DNA of 64,000 nt from NCBI GenBank assembly GCA_008828725.1, contig MEHQ01003724.1, positions 248,001 to 312,000 of the forward strand, given 5' to 3'. The notes under the pieces were generated by a model. It had not been told where the DNA came from. It was given only the letters and a program-made list of their open reading frames with translations, and searched no databases. How positions within the stretch are numbered: the first letter of the stretch is position 1; each line of letters begins with the position of its first letter. The stretch is from Saccharina japonica. Its lineage: Eukaryota; Sar; Phaeophyceae; Laminariales; Laminariaceae. Below are positions 20,810-33,050 of this stretch, piece by piece. A program made the position numbers and the translations under genes.

Positions 20810-23800
20810 GCCGCATACCACATACCTGGTACTGCTGTACTATCACTACGACCACATACTACTACTGCCGTACTATCACTACGACCACATACTACTACTG
20901 CCGTACTACCACTACTACACCGCCACCATAAGCCGAATACCTTCCAGTCAAACGGCAAGGCGGCCAGGCAGGCGGCCAGGATTATTTAGACTCCTCGTGC
21001 TGCTTAGACCTGGCTGAAACGTACCGCTTCTACTACTGTAGTACTGTCTTCAAATTCCAATCGGCGGCCACTATTAACAGTCCTCAACATGCGTCAACAC
21101 CCGACAACATCAAATAACACCCGTCAACCCAAGATAAAGCACGTCATGCTTCGGCGTCATGGAGACATTTCAGAAACGCTCATCATGGAGACTTTTCGGA
21201 AACGTTCAGCAAGCAACGCCGCGCACCGCACTGCGGAACGCGAGACAACATTGGCCGATAACGGTACGCAGCACAAACGACCCTGCACCCTGGCAAGTGA
21301 TAAAAATTGTCCTCCATAAAGCAAAAGGCTATATACGTATACCTGGGAGTTATGCTACCAGGGTACATTGTCATGCCGGTCGAAAAAATTGCTCATCCAA
21401 CAGCGAATAATAAAAGGTATATACGTATCCGGACCTGGATGTAGTGCAGGGTGGTTTACAAAGCAAAAAAAGGTCGTACGATGCCATTTTCGGTCGCTAT
21501 CTTGGCTCTTAGAGCAACAAAAGAAAAGGCGACGATCCTGCACACACAACAGGATCGTTCATCAAGCAAAAAGGTCTGAAATAAATCCACGTCGGTGCCT
21601 AATTTCGTTACTCTCATCACACGGGTGATAGTATGACTGTATTAATAGTATACTATTAATACTATCACCCGGGTGATAAGACTACACACCCCCCCTCGGA
21701 CGAACTTCGAAGCTGGTCCGCTCTACAACGGGGAGCGTGCAAACGCCGAGCGATGGGTCTATAGAAATATCTCGGAAAAATCTTCCCAACGCCACCAATT
21801 TCGGTTGTGAGTGCCCCAACGTACTCTCGGAGAAGCTCGTCTCTGAAAATCGTCGCTGGAAGGGTCCCCTATCTTAACCTCTTAATAGTACCGCACTTTA
21901 CACGAGCCTAAATCTTACTCTAATTCCAAGTGTTTTCTCCCCACGATGGGAGTGCGGTTCTAATCAGCCGCATGCCTAAAGAGGTTAAGTGTTGTACGGT
22001 TTGTATCACAGCACGTATAAAAGGTGGCGGTACTGCGTTTGGGGCGGCGAAACACGCACCTTGTCGAGGGGGTGCTGGATGCCAACGTAATTGATGATCT
22101 TGCGCTCGCTGTTCCGGAGGGCTGCCACAAAAACGTGATTCCAGAAAACCGTGCCGTCGGCCTTATACTGTCGCAGGTGCACCGAGGTATCCGTCCCCTG
22201 CCCAGAACAAAACGGAAGAGTGTCGAGTGAGCATGAAACAAAGCAAAACAATAAAATGCTGTCTGTTGCGTCTCTACTGGCTGTAACTTGTGTGTACTCG
22301 TACTCGCTGTGTCGCTCACACAGAGTCCACAAAGAGTGCACGCTGAACCAACCCTTTGGGACAGCAGAAAATCAAAGTCACCAAGCAAAAACTAGACCAA
22401 GGTACAAGGAAAGGTTTGGTTCAGGTACACTTTGGCCCAACAAATTGCAAGTACTAATCCCAATAAATTGGAGGCAAGTGTGGGGGTCGATGGTTAGGCC
22501 CACACCTATCTGAAATCACACACGCGCAACCCAGTCTATGCACGCCTCCTCCTCGGCCTTTACATGGTTGCTCCGCGAATCAGGCAGGACAGCTTGCGGT
22601 GCTTTTCTAGCGATCACGCGACACGTCTGTCATCCCACCCGCGCGCGAAGCCCCCAACCTACTAGTGCTAAAGAACGACACAACATATATACTTCAGTAT
22701 ATAAAAAAAAGCAGGAGCCTTGAGCTTTCGCCGAATGTGAAGGCAATCCGTTTAGAGAAAAGCGCACATTGCGTTCAAACACGGTCGTCGAAAATAACGA
22801 AACCTAAACACCCTCGCTTCACTCTATACCGGGAACAAGATTGACGTTCCCGTATTTTCATTGAAGTAGCGTCTGCCGAAGCAATGAGCGCACCATGGTC
22901 CAATGGCTGCATTGCTGCGACTTGAGGACTGAGGGTTTACTACAAGTCTCAGCGCTCAACGTTCCTGCCTCCACTCCACCTCTACCTGAAGGGTCTCCCT
23001 ACCATACTTCACCACACAGGCGCTGCAAGCAGCGTTTCTTACGTCAAGGGAACGGAGGCTGCAATGCCATATGGAAAAAATAAGCCCACCACCCCCTGTA
23101 CCTCATGGCCACGGGCTCGATCATGGCAACGAGCGAATGCGGGATCACCATCAACAACAACAACCACAAGCACCCCAATGCATCGCCTGCAGAGAAGCGT
23201 TAACTCAAACGCGCACAACGCACCTGCGACCGATATATATATACATGTCCATACCGCACTGCAAGCGTACACCCCCTAAAAAGACACACACGCACACACT
23301 CCCACCTCCTCGATACCCTTGCGGATTTTAGCCACAGCGTCGGGGTCCGTGTCAGGACCTTGCAGAAACCGGCAATTCCTGCCCAAAACCTGGCTCCTCT
23401 CGTACCCGGTGAGCTCGATAAAACTCTCGCTAGCGTACACGATCGGGTTGTCTGGCATCTGAGGGTCCGTCACGCAGAAGCTAGGCTGGCTGGATTGGAG
23501 CGCCTTGACCAGGAGGAACCCGCTCTGGTCCAACAGGGCCGTCGCCTGGCCGGCGCAATCGGCCACCACCGAGGGTACCCTGGAGGCGCAGCTGAGGAGA
23601 ATCTCGCCGACCGTGTCGGGGCACCTTGAGGTAACGATGCCCTTGAGTCTCTCGTTCTCTCGCTGGAGACCTGCCACCTGTGTCCAGAACAAAAAAAAAA
23701 GACGAGGAAAAACGAGAAAATATGATGTAAACAAAAAGGACTGAGTCGGCGGATAAGCGCCACTAACGATTGTCAATGGATTTGAGACAGAAACTGTTGA

Positions 23801-26800
23801 CCCTTTCAAAACTACACCACATGTTTGGAAAAAGCTACGTACGTACGTAGTTCAAAATCGTGTGGATAATTTTTGCAGTGTGCCACTGTCTCGAAATAGA
23901 AGGATCGTTTTGATTGAATAATAAAGTACAGTTGGTCCCTTATTTTTTTTCGACAAAGTGGTACCTGGTATACGACAAGGCTTAATATCGGCGTCACCAA
24001 ACAGAGCTACGTGTAGCCTACCGCCGTGATATGTACATACTCGTGTTGAAGTTGTTCGAGACAACATCCCTGGAAACAAAAAATACTAGCGAGGGGTGAT
24101 CGTTGCGCAGTAGTGGCGGCGTTGATCGATACGGGTATACTGTATACTGGTATGTGTACATATATGCATCAGCGCAATGGTGTCACAGATGTTATAGTTG
24201 GATTTCATTGGCGATTGTCTGGAACCGAGGGAAGCGTCGAGCTATCAGGATAGAAAACAAAATAGGGTACGCATCGTAGCTCTAGCTACAAGCTCGCGCT
24301 TGATATTGTTGTTGTTGTTGTCTTCACATTAAACCCGTTCTTTCTACTCAACCACATCAGTACACCCAGTGCCTGTCCTGATTCCCAATCCTAGAGAGAT
24401 ACAAATTCTGTGGTCACAGACTGTGAAACAGAGAAAAACCAAAACAAAATAAACGCAAATTAATGGGTAAAGCAAGTGAGATGCGTAACGTATCGGGTAC
24501 GAGAACACAGCGACACGAGCCGAACCAAAAAATAAGAACAAAAAAGACAAAATAAAACAAGTTCTGAAATGAAACTGCTGGTGGGTATTAAAAAAAATGT
24601 CGTCAACTGTATTTAAACATACTAAGCAGGCGGGTCGCACGATAGAGCCGACGCCGCGTGAGGCATACTGAAACCGGCATAATCGGGAAGAGTCATTTGA
24701 ACATCACCATCACCATCACTATCGAGCAGTATTAAATCGTTAGGATGATACGTGCTGGTGGAAGGAACAAAAAAAAACGGAGACAATCGGTCGGACGGCG
24801 CTGATTTCCGCCTTCGCCCACGGCTCAAAAGTAAACCATGCCTGCTATGCCCTATAGAGTAAGGCATACGCCCTGTAGAGCAAGGCATGAGGCAGGCCCT
24901 ATCCCCTCTACTTTATTTAGGCGGTCGTGTGAAACAGCAGTCCGGTTCGCAGCAAGCAACAAGCCGACCAGACTCCGGTTCGATTGAACCTTCCACAGAT
25001 CGGACAGATCACGATCTATCTATCTATCTACAGTGAAGACACTCTGGAACCTAACCTGCTCTCAAGAGGTGTTGTGCAGGATCTGAATAGTACAGATCCA
25101 CCCCAGGAAACATGTCCTAGATCATGCAGGTATACGGCTCCCACCCGGCAACACCAGCTAAAAATATCAAACAGATCATACAGATCAGAAAGACCAGGCA
25201 CGCATGCTAAGGCTAATTATTATGCAGTCGGATACGTGGATCGAAAAAGCCGGTATCCGATTGAAGACACAATCGGGACTTCTATACAGTTGAACAAGAG
25301 CTTTTTCGATCCCAACTTTTTCGATGGAGAAATCCAATCCACGAAGTTTTTCGATGGGATTCGTGGATTGGATTTCTCAATCGATTTTTTTTTCGAAGCT
25401 CACCGCATCTCTCTCCACCCGTCCAAACACACGGTCATACCACCCAGCGGCAGCCGTTCCGATGCTGGGGTGACTGCTCTACTGCTGCTGCTGCTGCTCT
25501 CCACTGCTGCTGCTGCTCGCAGCGCAGCACCTCCTAGAACCCGCGAGCAGGGCACGAAGCAGTTTTCAACTCTCGTATCGACCGCCCCCAGGAAGAGCAT
25601 AAAAAACTGCAAACTCAATCCGATTGACGATAGGGAAGGCATCCAGACACACCCCGTCGAATTTATAGTGGATCGGAAACCGATTTTTTCGATCCTCTCA
25701 ATCCGACGGCATACGAATTAGCCTAAGGTGGAGGTGCACCAACTTTTTTCGGAAACTCCCCACTTGAGCTCTATACTGATAGTAAGTCAAAAACTGATTT
25801 TGATAAAAATGAAAGTGTTATATGCTCGATGAACAATCTCATGGCTCGGGTGTTTAAAACAAGAATCGATTCCCGAAAATTAATGGCATTCCGACGGTTT
25901 TGGCCTAAGGAGGCTTTAATAGGTCATTCAGAAAATATCAGAAAATAGTTTAGACAAAAAAAAATACCTCTATCGTAGCACGCGTCCTGAAAATATCGAC
26001 ATCATCAAGTAGGAATGATCTATCTGATCTATCTGATCTGAATGATCTGAATGATCTGAATGATCTGTTCGAGATGCAGAACCTTCGGTCGAACCAGATC
26101 ATGGGGGACTCCAGAAGAAGAAGAAGGACTGTCCAATCATCGCTCGACAGAAAGACAACTAGACAATCGTCCGTGCCTGGGAAGGTACAGTAGTTTACCA
26201 CTTCTTCGACGACATTGTCAATTGTCTGCTGGCTATGGCCGGCCCTCGACTTACAGGTCGGCGTGAGATGAGCGTGTTTGGTGGGCCCTGCCGGCGGCAA
26301 ATTATATACCCAGGGTCAGTTTGGAGTTTGGAGGGCTAAGGTCCAAGTTTGCTGTGTTGACCAATGAAATATCCCGAAACATCAGTACTCGACCAATCAA
26401 CGGGCATCTCCGAAAAAGTGGTGAGGTCTACTGGAGGACTACTGCTGTGTGTTCACCAATGAAATATTCCGAAGCATCAGCATTTGACCAACCAACGGGC
26501 ATCTCCGAAAAAGTGGCAAGGTCTACTTTTAATAAAGGACTACTCTGTACGGTTGTGTGTGCTACTTTATGGTACTGGCAAGTACTGCAGGTCACCACAA
26601 ATAACGATTCGGAGCTCCAGTACGGGATAGAACGTTAAAACAAAAACACAAGACACCAGAGCGGTGGATGCATCTTGCGCCACACTGGCCAATTTGCCAC
26701 ACACCAAGGCATCCAATATTTATCCAATGTGTACGATTGCCTTTTTTCTCATGTAGATGGAAGCGCCAGCGCGCGAGTAAGCACAACTCGATGAATATCG

Positions 26801-29800
26801 ACGAGCAGCGGGAATGCTGAAACCTACGAGTATGCGCCATGAAAACGAAGGCATGTCTATACCAGACCGGGTCCGGAGAACGTGCACGTACGTGCCAGTC
26901 TAACGAATCTGCACGTACATTCAATACGGTTATATGTATAGCAGGAGTTGTTATAGGTATGTATCGCCTACATGGGTACCAAATGGGATCGAGGTGCCAG
27001 GAGGGCCTCCGGCGGCTCCTGCGGAGGGCTGATTATATTTCTGCACCTTGTGGGTGGGAGCAGGGTGCCAAATGGGATCATATCCGGGTGGGAGCAAGGG
27101 TAAAGATAGTGCAAAAGTACGTGCATTCTAACAGCCCACAGCACGTACGTGCAATTATACGGCTGGTGGTCTATACCGGAGGGGAGAAGGGAAGTGAGGA
27201 AGACACCTGTGACCTGTGACCACGGCTTGTCCATAGTATAAATATTAACAGTATGAATAGGTGGGCGGGAAAGTAAAAGTGAACGTGCTAGGATGCCACT
27301 TTGGCTGAACAATAAGATGCGTTTGATTTCCATATCAGAATTCAAACGGAGACTATATTGCCGGGCAGTATAGTGGTACACCATGACCGCATAACGATAT
27401 GTAGGCGAAATACAAAAGCTGTGGAAACTATTTCCAACACCGTGCAGGACCGAGGATTATTCTACCAGTAGACCAGTAGTATTGGGACGTTGCATTGGGA
27501 CCTGCTGGGAAGAAGAAAAAAAAGCACACACCCTCCGTTAGTTGGTATATACTTCAAGTGTATGATACGTCGCCGGCTGATGTTATTGATTACCAATACC
27601 AAGTATCAAGTATCACTCTCCTCTATTCGGGTGTATAGTAATAGCAGTATCAGTGCGCAAAATGATAACGGGATACCCTTGTGAATTCGTCCTGTTGACC
27701 CGTGTAGCATCCAGGGGAGTCATTGAACTATATCCTTAACGAGGAATACACACAAGACACGCGCGAACGGCTTATGGCAAACCTGAGGAATAACTATTAC
27801 GGAGAACCATAGTAAATACTATATAATAGGACCAAAAATTGTTATTAATAGTAAAAATCTGCAAATGTGTGGGTTTTTGTGTGTACCGTAGGTCCTAATT
27901 ACTTGTGTTTACTATGGTCCACCGTAATACTATTAATAGAGTACATCGTGAATCACACAAACACTATAAATGAAATATTAATAGTTGGTCCAGTGGTTAC
28001 TGTAACCTCGACTATTACTAGCGTTAATGTCGAGGGTTCGATTTTCCATGTGATATGATTTTTTTCGTTACGAGCGAATGCCAGCTTATAATTGACGACG
28101 CCAAAAAACAAGGCGACGCACTTTCGAGATGGCTGAAGCCTGTCTTCACTAGATAATACATTTGTTTTTTTACGCGGCGAAACCTCACATTTCCCGACAA
28201 AAAATGATCATTCTGGGGGTGTGCTACTGCTGTGAGTGCTGTGGCCGTCACACCTCTCCCGCGGCCGCCACGCTTCCCAATTGACAGGGCCTAAGCGCCA
28301 CGCTCTCTCTGCCTGAGGGAGGGCCCTCGCTCAGCGTCTACAGGGGACGCGGCGGAAAGCCTGACGACGCTCGTTCGACGATGGTACGGTGAAACAAAAA
28401 CCTAAGGGTAAAAAAAACTACCTGGTATGTATATGCTCGTACATAGTGCTTGTCCCCCGTCCCTTTTCTCTCGCTTGCTTGTGTACCCCACGGACGAACG
28501 CCGATGCATCCTCGTCGCCCGCGACCGCCGGGCAGGATTTCGCCTCGCATCTATATACAGCGCCCGCTCTGTGTTCTTGCGAGAGCAGCGGAAGAACCAC
28601 GAAGCACTTCCTACTCTCTTCCGCTGTGGCCTGTGTTGTGCTGTGTATCATACGAATCTACGAGTATGAGTACTGCTCGTACAGGCAGAAACAGGTAGAG
28701 ACGTGTTCCAGGTGTATTGTATTGTTGTAGACTTTGTTACGGACTTTTTTTGTTTGGACAATTTAAATTTTGTGAGGAGCGAGTGCATGCAACACAGGTG
28801 CTTGCTTCCTCTTGTTCCGCCCTGCGCCCTCAACAGCCCGCTCCCGTCAAAAACCGCGGTAGCCAAGCGCTCTCCCGTATTGACGACGCCAACCATATTT
28901 CTTCTGGGTCGAGGCTGTGGACCCAGGACCTATTAATACACCCCTGATTTCCTCTTCATGTTACGACGGTGCACTCGACCAGACGAAAAGTTTGTATAAT
29001 TCATACCCGGTATCTAATATATTGGAGCCAGTCTTGTGACCACGCATAAAACATCAGCGGAAAAACTCAAACACAGCGGTTAAACAGCGGTAAGACAACA
29101 TTATTACCGTCCACCGTCCACCATCCTCCAACGCATACAAGTTGACGACAGCTAGAAATATCCTGCTGCTGCTGCGCGAGTTCCTAGCGACAGCTCGTAC
29201 ACCCTATTTTCGCGAAAGACACCACTGCCGGTATGAGCGCCTATTCATAGCGTGGTTAAGCACAATTCGACGCGAGTCCACGAGGGAAAAACGTCTTAAA
29301 CCCTTCCCTTCTCGCGACGAAAATGCAAGGCGCAAACTGTGGTGGTGGTGGTGGGGGGTACTACTATCAATACTACATTAATGTGACCCCGAATCTGACT
29401 CGCGATTTCTACGAGTAATGCGAGAGAAGGAGACAGAAGGGCGAAAGCCACATTTTTTTTTTTTTTTTTTTTTTTTTTGTCCATCCCATTCATTATCTTC
29501 GCACTTCCGTTTTTCTCCCTCCCTATTAATAGTCGTGACTCAGATCCGGGGTCACAAAGTAGGCTCCTCTCCCTCTTCCCCCACTACGGTTCTTGCCTTG
29601 GTTTTTATCGCGAGAAGATTTCAGCACTTTCTTCCCTCGTCAACTTTCGTCGAATTTTGCTTACCCACGCTATAATATGCGCTCTCGACAGTCGGTGTCA
29701 TTTGAGAATGAAAACCTCCATGGGGAGAATCGAACCCTCGACATCCGGCCCTACAGGCTTCGTGGCTACCAGTTAGACCACCGGGGCGACCGGTAAATGG

Positions 29801-32799
29801 GATGGAAACGAGAAACATGATGGCCCCTCCCCCCCCAACCATTTAATATTTTATAATGTACACCATCAATAGATCAATACGCGTAGTCGCGGTTGCAACA
29901 GCAGTCGTATGTACGTACGTACGAGTAGTTCCGAGAAGTGTACCTGGTACATACGTACATATGGTATCATATGTCGGGTATACGGAATAGCATAGTACTC
30001 AAAAGTGCGCCACGTATGTGATGTGGAGTTCTCGATTCGTTCCAACGTGAAAGATTTTAACGTTTGCCTCTGCTTGCCCTACGTATTGTATACCGGTAGT
30101 TTAATCTTATCGCCAGAGCTTTCCCGTCGGGCAGTCGAGCAGGCCTTTCTACCCAGTCGGATCGGGTCATAAAATAAACCCACGGTACCCCATCTTTCGC
30201 ATGGAGCCAATCGCCAAATGGGTGACCCCATATCGATAAGAAACCCTCCTCGGACATACCGGTACCAGGTACGAAATACGTACAGCCACGTCTTCACTGC
30301 TGTCCGTGCGGCTACCAGTCACCATAGTCCCAAGACATAGTCCAAGACAAACGTGCGGCAACCATACTCGTACTTCAATACAGCAGTACTGCTGAACTTC
30401 AATGACACCCCTGTCCTTCGCTGCGGCATAGTGACATCGCAACAGCAGCAGCAGGGAGGTGGAAATCGCGCGGGAAAAAAGAGCCGGCGCGAGGCCCCAT
30501 GCTTCCAAGCGGCAGTAGGCAATTGCCGCAGCCTGGTATGATACCATATCGACAATACCATACGTAGGTAGGAACAGGAGCAGCGGCAGTAACCGCCGTT
30601 GCAGTGCCGGGGTCTGTTGAACATCACAACATTACGGCTGTATGCTGTACGCTTCTTTCTTTGCTTGAGGCCGCATGAACGCCTACTTATGTTATTCCTG
30701 ACTGGTGTGCCGGTACACATCTACAGCAGTGGGCACCCCTATTTAAGAGCGCCCGTGACAATCTTAAGCCAAAACAAGCGCCCTTAACTACACATTGCTC
30801 TTATCTGTAGTGGGCAGTAAACAGGTTTTAGTATAGGCGAGACATGCCGATTTGACCCCTCTTAAATCCCGAACGTTCTTATCTTCGGCGCTCTTAAATC
30901 GAGGTACCCACTGCTGTGTAGCTCGATTTTTGTATGCAACCTTACGGCAGGAGAGGCTGCCTGTTTGCTGCTTGCCTTGTTGTCCTCGTTGACCGGAGTC
31001 GGCACTGCATCCAGGCACAGCCGTCAAGACCACCAACACACCCGACACTACACCGCTGCGAGTACAACATGGACGGGCTCCCAGCTTCTCGCAATAACTC
31101 ATTGCCCAAAATCTAGGCCGTGGTCACAGGACAGGCTCCAAAAAAACGAACTCCCATGTATTATCTTCGCCCTTCTATTCTCTCTCCCTCTTTAGTCGTA
31201 ACTCAGATTCGGGGTCACGAAGTAGGCTCTTCCCCCCCTTCCCCACTACGGTGCGTGCCTTGCGTTTTCATCGAGAGAAAAAAATCAGCACTTTCTTCCC
31301 TCGTCAACTCTTCTCGTCGAATTGTGCTTATCATACCCACGCTATAATATGCGCTCTCGACAGTTTTATTAGTTGGTGTCATTTGAGAATAAAAATCTCC
31401 ATACGGAGACTCGAACCCTCGACTTCCAACTCAACAGGCTTCGTGGTTACCTGCTGAACCACCGGGGCGACCGGCATGGAGTGGAAGAATACTCGTGCAC
31501 CAAACCAGGTACTGATACGTCGTAATTCGTATTTACATGTACGTATTTATATGATATGCGTAAGGCATGGCATGAGGGTTTAGCCACCGTACTCGGAACG
31601 TACGTAGTGAGCGAGCTATTTGGCGTGTTTTGAACACCACTGGCAACCATATAAAACAAGCGGCCCAACCATATACTGCTGCTGTACACGTACTGGTGAA
31701 TAGTAGTAGGGCACAACCACAACATTTTACTGCTGCTGTTGATGCTGCTCTATCAAGTCGTCCGTATGATATCACATGAGTCATAAATCAATGCAGCAGC
31801 CGCATCATATCAAACAAGTTGACCCCGATATTGCTGCTGTAGATGATACTCGGAGACCCCCTCTACTCCCTATCCCCTCATCGACGGTTGGTATACTCGA
31901 GGAACTGCGAGGTATGCATACCAGCAGTATCATACAGCACTGCTCTCGCGCGTGAAAACGAAATACTCGTACTACATACATGACTTCTACAGCACTTTGT
32001 CCGGATATATAAGGACCGTTAAAAATGGATATTAATTTACCATAGCTTCTTATATTTTCGGACAGATTGGTAAATACCAGGCAAAAAAAATGTGGTCAAG
32101 TTTGCATCATACCTGCTGCTGAAGGGACTGGAAAAAAAACTTTTTGCGTAAGCGCGTTCGACGAGCGAGCACTCGGTTCCTCTCCCTCCTCTTCTTTGCC
32201 TGCTCCTCCTTGCTCGAAGATCGCCGCCGAGTCACCCCCCCCGCCGCCGTTTTGCGGAAAGTCGCTCCCGCCCCACCCTCCACCTTCAGAGCACGAGCCA
32301 CGCCACCACCACTACCAACACCGCCGCCACCCCCACCCACCCCCCCAATCCTGACATCTAGTGTTGCGCCCGGTGTAGGCACTGCTCGCGCCAACGCTTG
32401 CTGCTGCTGCTGCCGAGAAATGATAGTGTCGTTCTCGGCTAGCATCATAGGCTCCCCCTTCACTATTGGTTCGGGCTCGGCAACCCATGGAGGGTAGAAG
32501 TGGCCCGTGCTGTCCGGGACTTCATTCATCAAGAAGCCGGATATGCTGGAAAGGTCGGTAAAATCCAAACCTAAATCATCCGACTGAAAATCTGCGTCTG
32601 CGCCGGGGAGCGACCGGGGAGCGGCCGGGTCGGGACAAGGGAGGTCGGGGGAAGCAGGGGGCTGAGATGGGCATTTGTCATCGTGCTGTCTCCAAAAATC
32701 GGTACGTAGAATATCTCTGCAATGAGCAAAGGCTGCTGTGGTTGTCTGTGCCTTCAGAAAGTGCAAAAACAGGAAGGCAGCATGAATACCATCATGCAT
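20442..32799 (-). CDS. AUREO: Aureochrome (bZIP-LOV blue-light transcription factor), 4 exons
   Basis: Coding exons in order: 32799 (or upstream)-32113, 23677-23306, 22197-22060 and 20600-20442 (TGA). All joins are phase 0 at GT-AG sites. From the ATG at 32799 this gives 451 residues. Residues 202-229 are a bZIP basic region with the N-x7-R signature (NRVLARRTR). The zipper leucines keep heptad spacing (SL, GL, RL) exactly across the first splice junction. The LOV domain follows, with the flavin-adduct motif GRNCRFLQG (Cys about 331); exon 3 completes it (YKADGTVFWNHVF, INYVGIQHPL). Exon 4 adds an acidic tail starting EPSPEVIACINDGEE. Aureochromes bind flavin and, in blue light, bind DNA as dimers to control genes for light responses. 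The 5' end is uncertain: the frame is open above 32799 and acceptor-like sites exist inside it. Intron 1 is about 8.4 kb and full of repeats. Confidence 0.9.
20779..20925. repeat. TAC microsatellite and 33 bp minisatellite
   Basis: A (TAC)n run (20779-20810) is followed by about 2.5 units of TGCCGTACTATCACTACGAC plus CACATACTACTAC. Located in aureochrome intron 3. Confidence 0.8.
21623..21670. repeat. Large palindrome centred on TATTAATAGTA/TACTATTAATA
   Basis: GGGTGATAG, an 8-base bulge, then TATTAATAGTA directly abutting TACTATTAATA and CTATCACCC. The inner 22 bp are a perfect palindrome. Located in aureochrome intron 3. Confidence 0.75.
21874..21990. mobile_element. MITE-like element with TTAACCTCTT ends
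   Basis: Ends CTTAACCTCTT (left) and AAGAGGTTAAG (right) are inverted; inside, CCGCAC and GTGCGG also pair. The core CTCTAATTCCAAGTGTTTTC is shared with 17545, 17910 and 48570. Located in aureochrome intron 3. Confidence 0.6.
24310..24515 (+). repeat. Interspersed repeat family B, copy 3
   Basis: TTGTCTTCACATTAAACCCG through CAATCCTAGAGAGATAC and TTCTGTGGTCACAGACTG to AAATTAATGGGTAAAGC. It has plain CTAG at the diagnostic site. Located in aureochrome intron 1. Confidence 0.8.
25000..25215 (+). repeat. GATC-rich dispersed repeat, copy 2
   Basis: Includes CACGATCTATCTATCTATCT, GGAAACATGTCCTAGATCAT, CTCCCACCCGGCAACA and AGATCATACAGATCAG. Located in aureochrome intron 1. Confidence 0.65.
25327..25378. 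repeat. Perfect 19 bp inverted repeat (hairpin)
   Basis: GAGAAATCCAATCCACGAA at 25327-25345 and its exact complement TTCGTGGATTGGATTTCTC at 25360-25378, separated by a 14-base loop. TTTTTCGATGG words surround it. Located in aureochrome intron 1. Confidence 0.9.
26010..26075. repeat. GATCTGAAT microsatellite
   Basis: Runs of GATCTATCT and then GATCTGAAT, in aureochrome intron 1. Confidence 0.8.
26360..26545 (+). repeat. Tandem duplication of about 95 bp
   Basis: Two units start ACCAATGAAATAT at 26360 and 26455 and share CGGGCATCTCCGAAAAAGTG and AAGGTCTACT-like ends. The second unit has CTACTTTTAATAAAGGAC where the first has CTACTGGAGGAC. Confidence 0.8.
27797..27931. mobile_element. MITE family with TATTACGG ends, copy 1
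   Basis: Left arm TATTACGG.GAACCATAGTAAA with TAGGACC; right arm GGTCCTA...TTTACTATGGTCCACCGTAATA. The arms are inverted over about 40 bp. Relatives are at 47666-47789 and 50867-51138. Located in aureochrome intron 1. Confidence 0.65.
29225..29440 (+). mobile_element. Degenerate SINE body in plus orientation
   Basis: GTTAAGCACAATTCGACG, CTTCTCGCGACGAAAATGCA, AGGCGC and GAGACAGAAGGGCGAAAG follow the order of the SINE body but lack the tRNA-like head. It lies tail to tail with the full-length minus-strand copy at 29452-29792. Confidence 0.55.
29452..29792 (-). mobile_element. Full-length tRNA-derived SINE
   Basis: Read on the minus strand, the head GTCGCCCCGGTGGTCTAACT carries an A box (TGGTCTAACTGG, 29769-29780), and the B box GGGTTCGATTC lies near 29724-29734. 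A body of about 240 bp follows, ending CGAAGATAATGAATGGGATG, then a pure A tail (T run 29453-29478 on the plus strand). The head does not fold as a complete tRNA. Other copies are at 13330, 15006, 31140 and 50465, with a 3' fragment near 6300-6340. The long pure tail suggests a fairly recent insertion. CTATTAATAG is at 29523-29532. Located in aureochrome intron 1. Confidence 0.8.
31140..31475 (-). mobile_element. tRNA-derived SINE, near full length
   Basis: Same organisation as the 29.5 kb copy: head CGGTCGCCCCGGTGGTTCAG, B box GGGTTCGAGTC, CAAATGACACC, CGCATATTATAGCGTGGG, GACTAAAGAGGG and GGGCGAAGATAATACATGGG. The tail is short. Located in aureochrome intron 1. Confidence 0.75.
31997..32065. 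mobile_element. Miniature inverted-repeat element, second 69 bp copy
   Basis: TTGTCCGGATATATAAGGAC at the left and ATATTTTCGGACAG at the right; same ends as 19318-19386. It lies just inside aureochrome intron 1. Confidence 0.6.
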
Positions 32800-32841
32800 G
32801 CCAGAGATGGAGCAGTTCGTGCCAAAATTGAATTTTAATCT

Positions 32842-33015
32842 GTGAAAATGAACGCGAACAGATACCTCTCAATCAGCGATTGGATGCATGATCTACAGGA
32901 CGGACATCTTATATTCGACCCCCATACGCAAAAGCGATTGCGAGTGCTCACCGCGCCCGGTCCCCCTCGAGACCATTCAATTACTTTGCGCGGCGCTACT
33001 ATCCTGCATCCTGCC

Positions 33016-33050
<35 letters not shown>

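Noticed and set aside
24984..25721. 245-codon plus-strand open frame
   Set aside because: It runs through the GATC repeat, the 19 bp hairpin and a CTG tract inside aureochrome intron 1, and its translation is repeat-derived with no family.
29700..29792. Functional tRNA gene
   Set aside because: A and B boxes are present but acceptor and T stems do not pair, and a SINE body and A tail follow.
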